From positions 755,274-819,273 of the forward strand of contig CAXAMN010021740.1 of assembly GCA_963970005.1 (NCBI GenBank): a DNA stretch of 64,000 nucleotides, in the 5' to 3' direction. Source of the DNA: Durusdinium trenchii (taxonomy: Eukaryota > Sar > Dinophyceae > Suessiales > Symbiodiniaceae). Below are positions 43,401 through 52,888 of this stretch, one piece after another. Made by a program: the position numbers and the translations under genes. Below the pieces are notes generated by a model. That model was not told the DNA's origin and made no database searches. It saw only the letters and a list, made by a program, of their open reading frames with translations. Position 1 is the first letter of the stretch. Each line of letters begins with the position of its first letter.

Positions 43401-44437
43401 CTCAATGTCCAACAGTTGGTCCTGGATGATGCAGATGCATTTTTTGAGTGGCCATATTACACACTGCACCCATTGCACCTTTCTAAGGTGAGCGAACCTT
43501 TGACTTCCAAGGGGCTGCCAGAAAGCTGCTTCTGGAGGTGGGGAAGGGAAAGAGATTTAAAAGCTTAATTATATACAGAAGTGGCCTTAGTGGCCCGTAG
43601 GCACTGCTGCATGCCTATCGGCAGCCTGCTGCAGAAGAGCACACCATCGGAGATCCAGATGAGCAGATCCGAGAAGATCCTGGAAATTGTATCTGGGGAT
43701 TTTGCTGACTGACTCATGTGTAGGGAGGCAAGATTTCCACTCCAGCAGTTGCAGACCCTCGGTCAGGCAGAAGAATTTGTGCACGGACGGTGTACTCCAA
43801 TCTTCCGTGCACCAGAGGCTGGATTTTTGGGTAAAAGAATGTGAAAGGCACCAAGATAGGCCCTAAGAAGTGCTCAAAGTTACTGTGCTTTAAGGATTTC
43901 CATCCAAGACGTCGCTATAGTGGCAGGAATGTTTGCAATTGACTTTCTTTCTTTCACCTTCCTCACTGGTCCACTGCCATGGGGACCGTACAGCTAAAGG
44001 TCGCCGATGTCCATCTCAGATGGAGCATCGGCCGGAGCCTTGAAAGCTCTTGAAAGCCATACTGCCAGTTGTTGAAGTCGAGACGTGTTTTTTCAAATAG
44101 CAGATAGAAGGTGATGAGCAAACCAGGAAGTCGATACACTATAGCGTTTCCTTGCAGGATAGAGTGTGTTGGAAGATGTTTTCTAAATGCATGGTTTTAT
44201 TCAATGGGCTTGTTTTACTCAGCGTTCACAGTGTTTTGATTGCACAAGACCTACCGCAAGGAAGTTGGCAGGCAACCCATAGGTTGTTTCTAGAGGTTTC
44301 TATAGGCAGCCCATAGGTTCCCCTTCATCTTGGGATTGTGGGTCTCATACGTCCAACCCTCCAAGGGCTTATAGGGCCAACCCTCGGAAGCAGGGTCCTC
44401 ATGGAAACCTGGCTTCCGCTGTGAAGCGGGCACACTA
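40471..44437. other. Long gene-poor stretch with a few weak exon candidates
   Basis: Candidates seen but not supported by domains: about 41030-41098 (ETIFNIFTDFDTITEGFPYS) and 42097-42220 (ALVEPCLQGTLAALSAHLAF), both after AG dinucleotides and before GC or GT. They could be isolated exons of genes with distant partners. Minus-strand frames at 41.7-43.1 kb overlap several plus frames and show no motif. No repeats of note. Confidence 0.35.
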
Positions 44438-44960
44438 TTGAGTGGCACGAACTTGTGCCAGATGAGGTGTGCCCTTGGGGGAAAGCTTGATTGGGCTACC
44501 TTCGCTGGTGCTGCCGGTCTGCTGCTGGTTTTCTGTTGCTGCTGCCTTGCTGCTGCTGGTTGGCTACTGCTGCTGCTGGCGGTTGGCTGCTGTCGGCTTG
44601 CTACTGGTTGGCTGCTGCTGCTGCTGCTGGCTGATTGGTGCCGGTGCTGCTACTTGCTGCTTGGTTGCTGCTGGTGCTGCTGCTTGCTGCTTGCTGCTGC
44701 TTGTCGCTGCCGCTGCTGCGGCCTGGGCTACAAGGCCTACTCATTTGCTGCCTGTCATTGTCTTGCACGCCCTATGATTATAGCAGGCTTCTTCCATTGC
44801 AGACTGGGCATTGGAAACGTGACATCAAGCTTGGTGGCAGGCCTGTTTGGTGAAACGCGGTGCTCTATGCGGAAACAAGTATCGCAAGGACGTTGCCGTG
44901 ACTTAGTCGCGGCGTGGTGTCCCAGTTTTTGATTGGTTGCCACAGCTGCATTGCAAGGAC
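44438..44960. repeat. Segmental duplication, copy 1, with CTG-rich tract
   Basis: A CTG/GCTG-rich, degenerate triplet tract (about 44517-44715) followed by unique sequence (CTACAAGGCCTACTCATTTG ... GCCGTGACTTAGTCG ... GCAAGGACTTTG) that recurs about 0.98 kb downstream. Long Leu/Ala/Cys open frames over it come from the triplet repeat and are not genes. Confidence 0.8.
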
Positions 44961-45427
44961 TTTGTGTTTGGGCGTTAGTGGGCATGGGTCTTCTGGGCAA
45001 ACGTGTTCATCTCGCCCAATACCTTGCCCACATCTCGCCCAACCCACCAGGCACCAGGACCTCCAGAGGTGTGCGATGGGGATTGCCATTGTCACAACAC
45101 ATATGTGTATATAAGCAAAGGCCTCTTCAATTTACATGGCCCCCCAGGCAAGGAGCGATTTGAAGGCTCATGTTTTCAAGCGTTCATGTTCACATTTTTT
45201 GCAGGTGTGCCACGCGGAAGTGTGTCCTGCACAGTCGTTGAAAGACAGGAACGCGCACACACAGACACCAAAGAAGGCAAAACGCAAGCTAACCATGGTT
45301 TTTTCGCGGTCTTAGCATACTTCTGGCAGAGATCGGAAGCCGATGTGCCATGGGGACAATGTGGGATTTGCTCCTGTGATGTGGGATTGGTGAAAACGGT
45401 GTGCCATGGGATGATGTAGTTTCTAGC

Positions 45428-45960
45428 CTCTGCTGGTTGGGTGCTGCTGCTGCTCCTGCTGCTGCTGCGCTGCGCTGTTTTGCTGCTGGTGGTCGGCTGC
45501 TGCCAGTTGCTGCTGGTTTGCTGGCGCTGGTTGGCTACTATACTGCTGGTTAGCTGCTGCTGGCTTGGTGCTGCCTGCTGTTTGGCTGCTGCTGGTTTGC
45601 TGCTGCCGGCTTGCTGCTGCTGTTTGGCCGCTCCTGGTTACCTTCTGCTGCTGTTGGGTTGTTGGTGTTGTTTTGCTGCTGGTTGGCTGCTGCTTGCTGC
45701 TGCCGCTGCCGCTGCCTGCGCTACAAAGCCTACTCATTTGCTGCTGGCTGTTGTTGCACAAACCCTATCATTGTGGGAGTGTCCGGTTGTAAACTGGGCT
45801 TGGAAAGCATGGTTTTGGCTTAGATGGCCTGTTTGGTGAAGCGCGGTGTCCCATGCGAAAACTAAGTGACTCTGCCGTGACTTAGTCGTGGTGTGGTGTC
45901 ACAGTGTGATTTGCTTGCCGCAACTGCTTTGCAAGGACTTTCGTGTCTGGGTGGTTACCC
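45428..45960. repeat. Segmental duplication, copy 2, with CTG-rich tract
   Basis: Counterpart of 44438-44960: CTG-rich tract (about 45428-45715), then CTACAAAGCCTACTCATTTG (offset 992 from copy 1), GCCGTGACTTAGTCG (offset 979) and GCAAGGACTTTCGTG. Clearly diverged by substitutions and indels, so an old tandem duplication. Confidence 0.8.
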
Positions 45961-45965
45961 TCGAG

Positions 45966-46412
45966 GTAGGAACTTAAAGGTGGTGCCAACATGTGGGTGA
46001 GAATCGGTGTGCCATGGGGGTTGGATCATTTCAGCCCATAGGACACCTTAGAACCCATCAACGTGTAGAAGATTGAATCGCAATGGAATGGTGTAGGTTT
46101 ACAAACAATCTAGGCTGGGAGAAAAAGTGCTTGTTTCGAAGCGGTGTGCCATGGGGATTGGGAGAGGAATACACACAAGAATGCATAGATATTTTTGACG
46201 TTTAAAGAACAATTCCATGCTGTTTGCACTCCAGGTAGAAACTTAAAGCTGGTACCAACATGTGGGTCAGAATCGGGGTGCCATGGGGATTGGATCACGG
46301 CAACCCATAGATAACACTTGAAAACATTAACATGTAGAAGGTTGACTCGCAATGGAATAGTGTAGGTTTAGAAACAATCTAGGAGAAAAGTGCTTGTTTC
46401 GAAGCGGTGTGT
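45966..46412. repeat. Two tandem copies of a 267-bp unit
   Basis: GTAGGAACTTAAAGGTGG at 45966 recurs as GTAGAAACTTAAAGCTGG at 46233 (267 apart); later blocks (AACATGTGGGT, CAATGGAATGGTGTAGG, AGTGCTTGTTTCGAAGCGG) keep similar spacing. The word GTGCCATGGGG appears in both copies and several more times between 45.3 and 46.5 kb. Confidence 0.85.
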
Positions 46413-46792
46413 CATTTTGTCCAAATGGGGTAAGTTCTTACATTCGTGGGGTAAGCGGGGTGCCATGGGGGTGGGTCAAGTTCATGTGCGATGGGGTAAG
46501 TTACCACGTCGAGTGGCTCTCCAAATTGCGTTGCCATTGGGATTTGCAGTTGAAGTTTTCTCTTTTTGGAAAGGCGAATCTGGAGGACCTTGTTCTGTAT
46601 GTAGCGTTTACAATGGGGAAGGCCAGCAGTCTTGACTTAAGTACTGACTTTTGCAAATCGGCGTTCCATGGTGGTTTAGTATCCCACATGCAAAATGTAT
46701 TAACTTCAACGGGCACCAGTAGGTGTCGGCCGCTTTCTGTTTAAGCCAAGTGACACTTCTTTATACTAGTGGTTTACCTGCGGCGCTTGTGG
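46413..46792. other. Unassigned stretch
   Basis: Partial repeats of the GGGGTAAG and GCCATGGGG words at 46430-46500; no exon supported. Confidence 0.4.
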
Positions 46793-47411
46793 CAACATGT
46801 TGGGTAAACGGGGGGGGTTAGCCCCGAACGCAACACACCGAGGGTGAAAAGCCATGTGTTTTACAGGGCTTCGTGGCTTTCCGGACACTCAACTTATCGT
46901 CTTGCAACTCATGAGTTGCAAGACGATAAGTTGAAGGCGTTTTGACGGACCCAACTCACCCGCCTGCTCCATGTACAGCTTGCCAAGGCTCATTGTTCAG
47001 CCGCCAGACATAAGTCTTGTTCCCAATTGAGCCATTTGAGCTCACTGTACATTTGAGCTGGTGGACAAGTGTCTTGGACAGCCTCGAGCATTGAGTCCAA
47101 CCTGGATGTTGGCGGAACCACAACGCTGCGAGGCCTTCAACGTGCTGTCGTTGCAGCTTTGCATCGCAGCGGCCAAGAAAACCCATCCTACGCAGTGTTA
47201 AAACAAACCTCGAACGTCGTCCTCTAAGCCAAGAAAAGCGGTCACCGAGCGAACGAAAGGTCACCGAGTCGACAAGTCAACGTCAAAGTCGATGTACGCG
47301 AGTAGTAACACGGACGAAACTGACCCCAACCCCCCCACCCTGAAAGACCGATCATATATGTTGCCGGCGGGGCTAACCCCATCTAACCCCCCCCGTTGGC
47401 ACAACATGTTG
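46793..47411. mobile_element. Small inverted-repeat element (MITE-like) of about 0.6 kb
   Basis: The left end, CAACATGTTGGGTAAACGGG then GGGGGTTAGCCCCG (46793-46826), has an imperfect reverse complement at the right end (47368-47411): CGGGGCTAACC ... CCCCCCCCGTTGGC ... CAACATGTTG, with a 10-base insertion in the right copy. CAACATGTTG is itself palindromic and sits at both outer edges. No ORF with a transposase motif lies inside, so it would be non-autonomous. I see no clear target-site duplication. An alternative is a chance inverted repeat, but the length and G-run match make that unlikely. Confidence 0.6.
46889..46934. repeat. Perfect 46-bp palindrome
   Basis: From TCAACTTATCG at 46889 to CGATAAGTTGA at 46934, with the centre at ACTCA|TGAGT (46911/46912). 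Every base pairs with its partner and there is no spacer. It can form a cruciform or a long RNA hairpin and lies inside the inverted-repeat element. Confidence 0.97.
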
Positions 47412-49126
47412 TTTGGCCTTGAAGTGGGAGATGTGGGCTCAGGTCCCAAAGCAGATATGTTTGCCCTTGGCTCCAAGCTCAGACAGCAACCCTCGATTCC
47501 AATCCATGTGGCACCTGCCTGACATTGCTGGTGGATCAAATCTGGCATCCTAACCTTCGCCCAAGGCTGTGTTCTTTTTGCCTGCTTGACTGGCATCCAT
47601 CCATTTCCGATGGACTCAGCGCTGGCCAACATTCAAGCCACATGGCAAAATTATCAAAAATGCGGGGACGGCAGTCATGTGTGTCCGTGACTTTGTGTCA
47701 CCATGCTTAGGCCCGCTACCAGGTGCCATCAGAGGCAGAGGACGCCAGATTTTCAGAACAAGAATGAACCTCCGGCCGTTGACAAGAAGATCAAGAAGTG
47801 CTCTTGTCGGGAAACTTCTTTCAGCATGCACTTTGGCCAAGGCTTATGCTGAAGTGGTGCTAAGGCATGTTCACAGAACGCCTATGGCATACGCACTCAT
47901 GCTTTTCCCAGAAGAGAGTGTCGTGCCACCGTGGTGAAAGTCCCGTGCGCGTCTTCTGCCAGGTGGCTGAGAGGGCTCTTGCAACGGCATCCCCTTGAGC
48001 GGCCAGATGCCCATCTCCTTGCGGCACAGGCGATGGCGGAGTTTGCGTTGAGAGCAGCTGAATGAGGAAAAGCCGCTATCTATCTATAATATAGCGTTCT
48101 GGACACTCTCAGGGACACCCGTTCTGTAAATATATATATATATAGAGCTAATTCATTGCTAATTCGAGATGTTCGAGGGAAGATAGTGGTCCAGTGGTCC
48201 AGGTCGCAGAATTCCTCGAGAAGGGCGCCATTCATGAGGAGAGCTCAATTCTGCCAGCCCGCCATAGCGCACACGTCTCAACGCAACACTACAGAAGAAG
48301 GCCTCAAAGCAAGAAGCTCTTCCAGAAGAGCCAGACTGGGCTGGGCACCTAGCGACTCAAAGGCAAAGCTCAAGCTGGAACAGCATTGGAACTGCCAGTG
48401 AAGCACACTTTTCTTGAACAGAGGTGGCAGACTTCTCCTTCATACCTCAGGCACCCTTGCTGCGAGATGAAAACGATGCAAAACACTCTGGTTTGTTTAT
48501 GTGTGTGTGTGATACATGTTTGCACTGATTTGTTTCGCGTCCTTCCTTGTCTTCCTTTTCTGGCTTCTATGAGATTCTACGATCTCTTGCACCCAATTGC
48601 GCCTTTTGATCCCAATCGTGCGGATGTAAGAGACAGCAGCCCATCCTTTCGACATCCAAAGACGACGGCCTTCGACGGCTCAAAATCCCCGAGCAGGTTG
48701 ACCATTCTGCAAAGCTTAGCAGCCCAGACCGGATGTGTGGGCCGCAGTGCTGGTATATGTGTGAGTGTGTCCAATGCAATTGAACGCTGCTGGTCAGTAA
48801 TTTTCTATTCGCGTTTGGGTGCCATGTTGGTTTTGAGTCACCAGGAGTGGCGGAAAGAGTGTCGGGTGAATGCCGCTTCAGGCTAGAATCGCGCTCAGCG
48901 AAGGGCCAATTCGGTGGCGGTTCCACCGGCTTGTTCCAGCTTTCCTTGCATTACAAAGTTGTGACATGACATACGGTAATTACCTAATTACTGTATAACA
49001 AGTGACCATGTGCTGTTTTCATCGCTACCTTGTGCTGCTTCTTTTTGCTCAAGCTTTGGAAGCAACTTTTTGATCCTGTTTTATCACCGTGGTTGCAACG
49101 AAAAGTCCGCGACGATTGCCAAAGGC
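47412..49126. other. Gene-poor stretch before the receptor-like gene
   Basis: (AT)n at about 48129-48143. Weak coding-like pieces at 47740-47810 could not be assigned. No other feature is supported. Confidence 0.4.
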
Positions 49127-51050
49127 ATGTCGCACAATAACCAGAGCTTTGGCTGGTCAGGTGCCCTCGTGGCGTTCATGTTAGCTTCCGTAGCCCACGC
49201 CAACACCATCAAAGTCATGATGCTCCACAACTCACAGCAGAGCAATGCAGGTTGGAAAGAAGGCTTCTATGATTTCTTTGCACCATTTCTCAATGGACAG
49301 GGTGGATTCACGATGTCAGATGGCAACACCTACACATTGGATACTATCCTGTGTGAGGAAAGTTTGGACACGAATGCTGTGGCCAAAGTTCAGGCATGTG
49401 TGAACACCGCAGTGGCACAAAATGTGGATGCAATCATTGTGGGAACTTCCAGTTCCAATGACGACATCAAGACTGCTGCGGAGGCTGTTGGCATTCCCAA
49501 CATTCATTGCTCAGGTGGAAATCCGATGTCATGGACGGCTGCGACACCTCATGCCTTCGGAATGCACTTGCCGTTTCCATGGTACTCGCGTGGCCCAATC
49601 CGCCAGGCTGCTTTGCTGAATCTCAAGACTGTTGTCATCATGCGGAACTATGAGCCCCTTGACCTTGAAGTCATGTCTTGCTTTTGGCATGGTGCGATGT
49701 ATACACACAGATGCTCCCAACAACTATATAATTGTGGTTGATTGAGTTAAGTAAGTGACAAACCGGACTATGTCCCGCCACGTCACTGAGTGACACATCT
49801 CGGTGCTCCGAACTCAGGTGGGGCTTCCCTCGGATTTCGGCTGTGGCAGCCACCGAGTGGAGCTTGGAGAGCTCATTGCAGGTCATTGGCCCAACCGTTG
49901 CTTGGTGCCAGCGCTGGGCCAACATGACACAAACCTGCTCCTTGCGTGGAGGGGCCTGTCGCTGTGGAACGCAGTCAGAGTTTGACAACATGGGTTACAA
50001 GTACCAGGTCGGGCCGCTAGGCATACGGTTCAAGACATCGAACTTCCTGAGGTACTAGCTTTTGCTGGCCATATCACTGGTCAAACAGGTGTGCTCACTA
50101 GCCACTCCAGAAGCTGCTGTGCATTGTGCATTCAACATGCAATCGTTGTAGCCACATGAGTCAAGTTGCTTTGCCAAACTGTTCGAATATCTTCGAAGGT
50201 CGTGCCATAGGCACATGGTTTCCTGGGTTGAATGTCGCCAGGCGGACACAATGCCAAGCTTCTATGAGATCGCTGAGAGTAAAGTCCATGAGGTTGGCTT
50301 TGACCCACGCGCTGAGTTCATCTCTCCGGGCATTGTGGAGTTCATCGAAGGTGTGATAGATGATGTTCGCTCACAGGGGGCAGATCCGGACATGGTTGTC
50401 AACTGGCTCACAGCAGCGAGGACTGGCCAGTTTCCAAGCATGGAAGGGACAGAATCAAAACCAAATCTACAAGCCTTCTTGAACCAGTTCAAGGGCAGAG
50501 TCCAAATGAGAACCACGCGAATGGCTGGTTGCTTTTCTCAGGGAAGCGGCCAAGTAGTACAGCATAGACTCGAGATGTAATGTCAAGTCAGGATTAATAA
50601 ATCCCCTCCAGTTAATTCGAGCCCACAAAAGCACTGAAAAATTGCCCAAATTAAAAGTATTATTGTTGTGGTTGATTTCCCCCCCAATGGTCTAGCTGGG
50701 CACCAGAAATCCCCCCAGTTAACCCGAGCCCACAACCAGGTCAATTTTTCGTATTATTACTACTGCCACAACAACAACAATTACTACTACTACTACTACC
50801 ACCACTACTACTACTACTACTCCTACTCCTACTCCTGCTACTACTACTGCTACTACTACTACTACTACTACTACTTCTGCTACAGCTACTGCTACTGCTA
50901 CTAGCTATTGCTGCTGCTACTCCTACTCCTACTCGTACTCCTACTCGTACTCCTACTCGTACTACTACTCGTACTACTCCTCGTACTACTACTACTACTG
51001 CTGCTGCTACTACTACTACTACTACGACTTACCACTTACCACTTACCACT

Positions 51051-51085
<35 letters not shown>

Positions 51086-51834
51086 ACTACCTACTACCTA
51101 CTACCTACTACTTGCTACTTGCTACTTACTACTTACTACTTACTACTGACTACATACTACTTACTACTACTACTACTACGACTACTACGACTACTACGAC
51201 TACGACGACTACTACTACTACCACCACTACTACCACTACGATCACTGCCACTACCACTACCACTACGACTACCAGTGCTACTACTTCTATTACTACTACT
51301 ACCACCACCACTACTACTGCTACTACTACTATTATTGCTTCTACGACTACGACTACGATTGCTCCCTGAGCAGATTATTCAGAGGAGGTGGACCTCATGA
51401 ATGGTACCTGAGACCATCTAGACCTAGACCTTCCACGTGTGGGGTGTGTGTTTATTAATCCGGTCTTCGCATTACTAAGACTAAAGATGGATCTCAATGC
51501 TGATAAAGCAAGGTTTGTGTGTCCAGACCACTAGCACCACATTCTACACGAACTCCACGCAGCAAGTGCCACTCAAGATCGCCCTAGAGTGATGCCACAA
51601 CTTAGTTGCGACGAGATTCATCCATGAAACTGACCGCCCAACCAACCACATCAATAGCCTGGCCGCAACTCCCAACACCTACCGTCGCCATGCAGCGAGC
51701 CCATCAAACAAATCTACAGCCCCAATGGCCTCTTAGCTTCACTCTCACCTTTGGCTGAAATTCTCTCATTGATGCCTATCCCCTGGCCACACAAGAGGTT
51801 GGTGTTTATTTGCGCGTTGTTTTGTGCTCGTGCT

Positions 51835-51881
<47 letters not shown>

Positions 51882-51891
51882 NNNNNNNNNN

Positions 51892-51953
<62 letters not shown>

Positions 51954-52258
51954 TGTGTGGAAGGCGATGACAATACATGCACGCTGCTAGGAGCGGCTTA
52001 ATGGCCATGATGCAGAAGAAGTTCGGCTACAAGATGTACTTCGGTGGCCCCAACGGTGCTGGTACCGCATGGTACGGCTATGAATCTTACTGGAACAATG
52101 GCACGGCAGCTCTTGGAAAAGATGAAGCCCTCTACAACACCGGTGGTGGGCAATGGCACTACGAGATGGGGTTCTCGGATCCCTACTTTGGCACAACGGC
52201 GTCGATGGTTTCTCAGTTTGAAACCCAGTCTCGTGGATGTGTTGGCAATTTTTTCTAA
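49127..52258 (+). CDS. Type-1 periplasmic-binding-like (receptor ligand-binding) protein, multi-exon
   Basis: ATG at 49127 gives MSHNNQSFGWSGALVAFMLA...AHA, a good secretory signal, then TIKVMMLHN, the first strand of a type-1 periplasmic-binding fold. Exon 1 49127-49653 continues with VDAIIVGTSSSNDDIKTAAE and VGIPNIHCSGGNP, the alternating strand-helix plan of ANF-receptor/ABC-binding domains. Exon 2 49818-50007 (WGFPRISAVAATEW, then a Cys-rich CSLRGGACRCG); exon 3 50242-about 50430 (FYEIAESKVHEVGFDPRAEF). The last exon, about 51987-52240, reads MYFGGPNGAGTAWYGYESYW. Intron 1 is GC-AG. The intron from about 50.43 to 51.98 kb holds microsatellites and an N gap, so exons may be missing there, and the 3' end may be cut by the copia element. 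The protein would bind a small ligand outside the cell or in the endomembrane system; the ligand is unknown. Confidence 0.72.
50588..50745. repeat. Two copies of a short GAGCCCACAA unit
   Basis: AATCCCCTCCAGTTAATTCG then AGCCCACAAAAGC (about 50599) recurs as AATCCCCCCAGTTAACCCG then AGCCCACAACCAGG (about 50709), about 110 bases apart, inside an intron of the receptor-like gene. Confidence 0.7.
50755..51365. repeat. Long (TAC)n compound microsatellite
   Basis: About 610 bases are built from TAC/CTA triplets with TCC, CGT, TGC, ACTTACC and ACG variants. Interruptions such as CACTTACCACTTACCACTTA are themselves repeated, showing nested amplification. It lies in an intron; open frames through it (poly-Tyr, poly-Leu, poly-Thr) are artefacts. 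Confidence 0.97.
51366..51833. other. Unique intron sequence
   Basis: Non-repetitive DNA between two microsatellites in the receptor-like gene. No exon was identified with confidence. Confidence 0.4.
51834..51950. repeat. (CTTG)n microsatellite with assembly gap
   Basis: Uninterrupted CTTG tetranucleotides on both sides of ten N bases (51882-51891). The gap is inside the repeat, so its true length is unknown. The sequence then passes into a short GT run. Confidence 0.98.
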
Positions 52259-52732
52259 ACTTTAAACCGTTCCCGGAATGTGATGGAATTGATGGAATGG
52301 ACTTGCATAGATAGATAGATAGATAGATTACTGGCCTCCATCTTGTGTTCTTCTCGGAGGACCATAGATCTTTGATCTTCAGATTAAACCCACGCAAGGT
52401 TTGCAAAGGTTCCCAGCTATGATCATGCCGCGTGCATGGCCGCAGGCAGATGGGGCTGCACACGTTTTTTTCAGGATTATGTTTCTCAATTGATCCACAA
52501 CACAAAGGCGAGTTAGTAACGGATTGACTGTTCGGACATATAGTCGATTGATTGAGACGGATTTACTGGACTGAAAGGTGGGGTGGGGGGCTCGCCAGAA
52601 CATGAACTTTTCGAGCTGCTGGGGCACTTATACAGGCTTGCCATGTTCGCCCGTGGCCGCGATTGTGCTGACTATTGAACAGACTCAACTTGTTGTTTCA
52701 CGCTAGTGTTATGTATTCTACGTCTCACTCGT
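52259..52732. other. Unassigned stretch with (GATA)n
   Basis: ATAGATAGATAGATAGATAG at about 52308-52327. The rest lies between the receptor-like gene and the copia-like element and may include a 5' LTR, which I could not delimit because its partner was not found in the window. Confidence 0.45.
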
Positions 52733-52748
52733 GCTACTTTGGCTCAAG
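52733..52748 (+). other. Possible relic of the dinoflagellate spliced leader
   Basis: GCTACTTTGGCTCAAG matches the 3' end of the dinoflagellate spliced leader (GCCATTTTGGCTCAAG, from general knowledge) at 14 of 16 positions, on the sense strand about 140 bases before the Gag start codon. Such relics mark mRNAs that were trans-spliced and then copied back into the genome. The same 13-base core also occurs by chance in a myosin exon near 11661, so caution is needed. Confidence 0.3.
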
Positions 52749-52888
52749 GCAAAACAGGTGCGTTTAGTGGTAGTTGTCGGCCACTCACTTGTAACAACAG
52801 GTTATCAGCCGTATCGCCAGAAGTGCGGTACGTGCTTGTGACTGGCCTTGGTCTCACCCCACCATAGGTAGTGCACTGCCTAGAGGCC

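Noticed and set aside
44469..44777. Long Leu/Ala/Cys-rich open frames resembling membrane proteins
   Set aside because: They translate degenerate CTG triplet repeats; all three frames stay open and the composition is purely repeat-driven.
46956..47264. Minus-strand 102-codon frame inside the MITE-like element as a transposase
   Set aside because: No catalytic motif, no match to a known family, and too short.
50908..51369. Poly-Leu and poly-Thr frames of 90-150 codons
   Set aside because: They come from the TAC microsatellite and carry no other sequence information.
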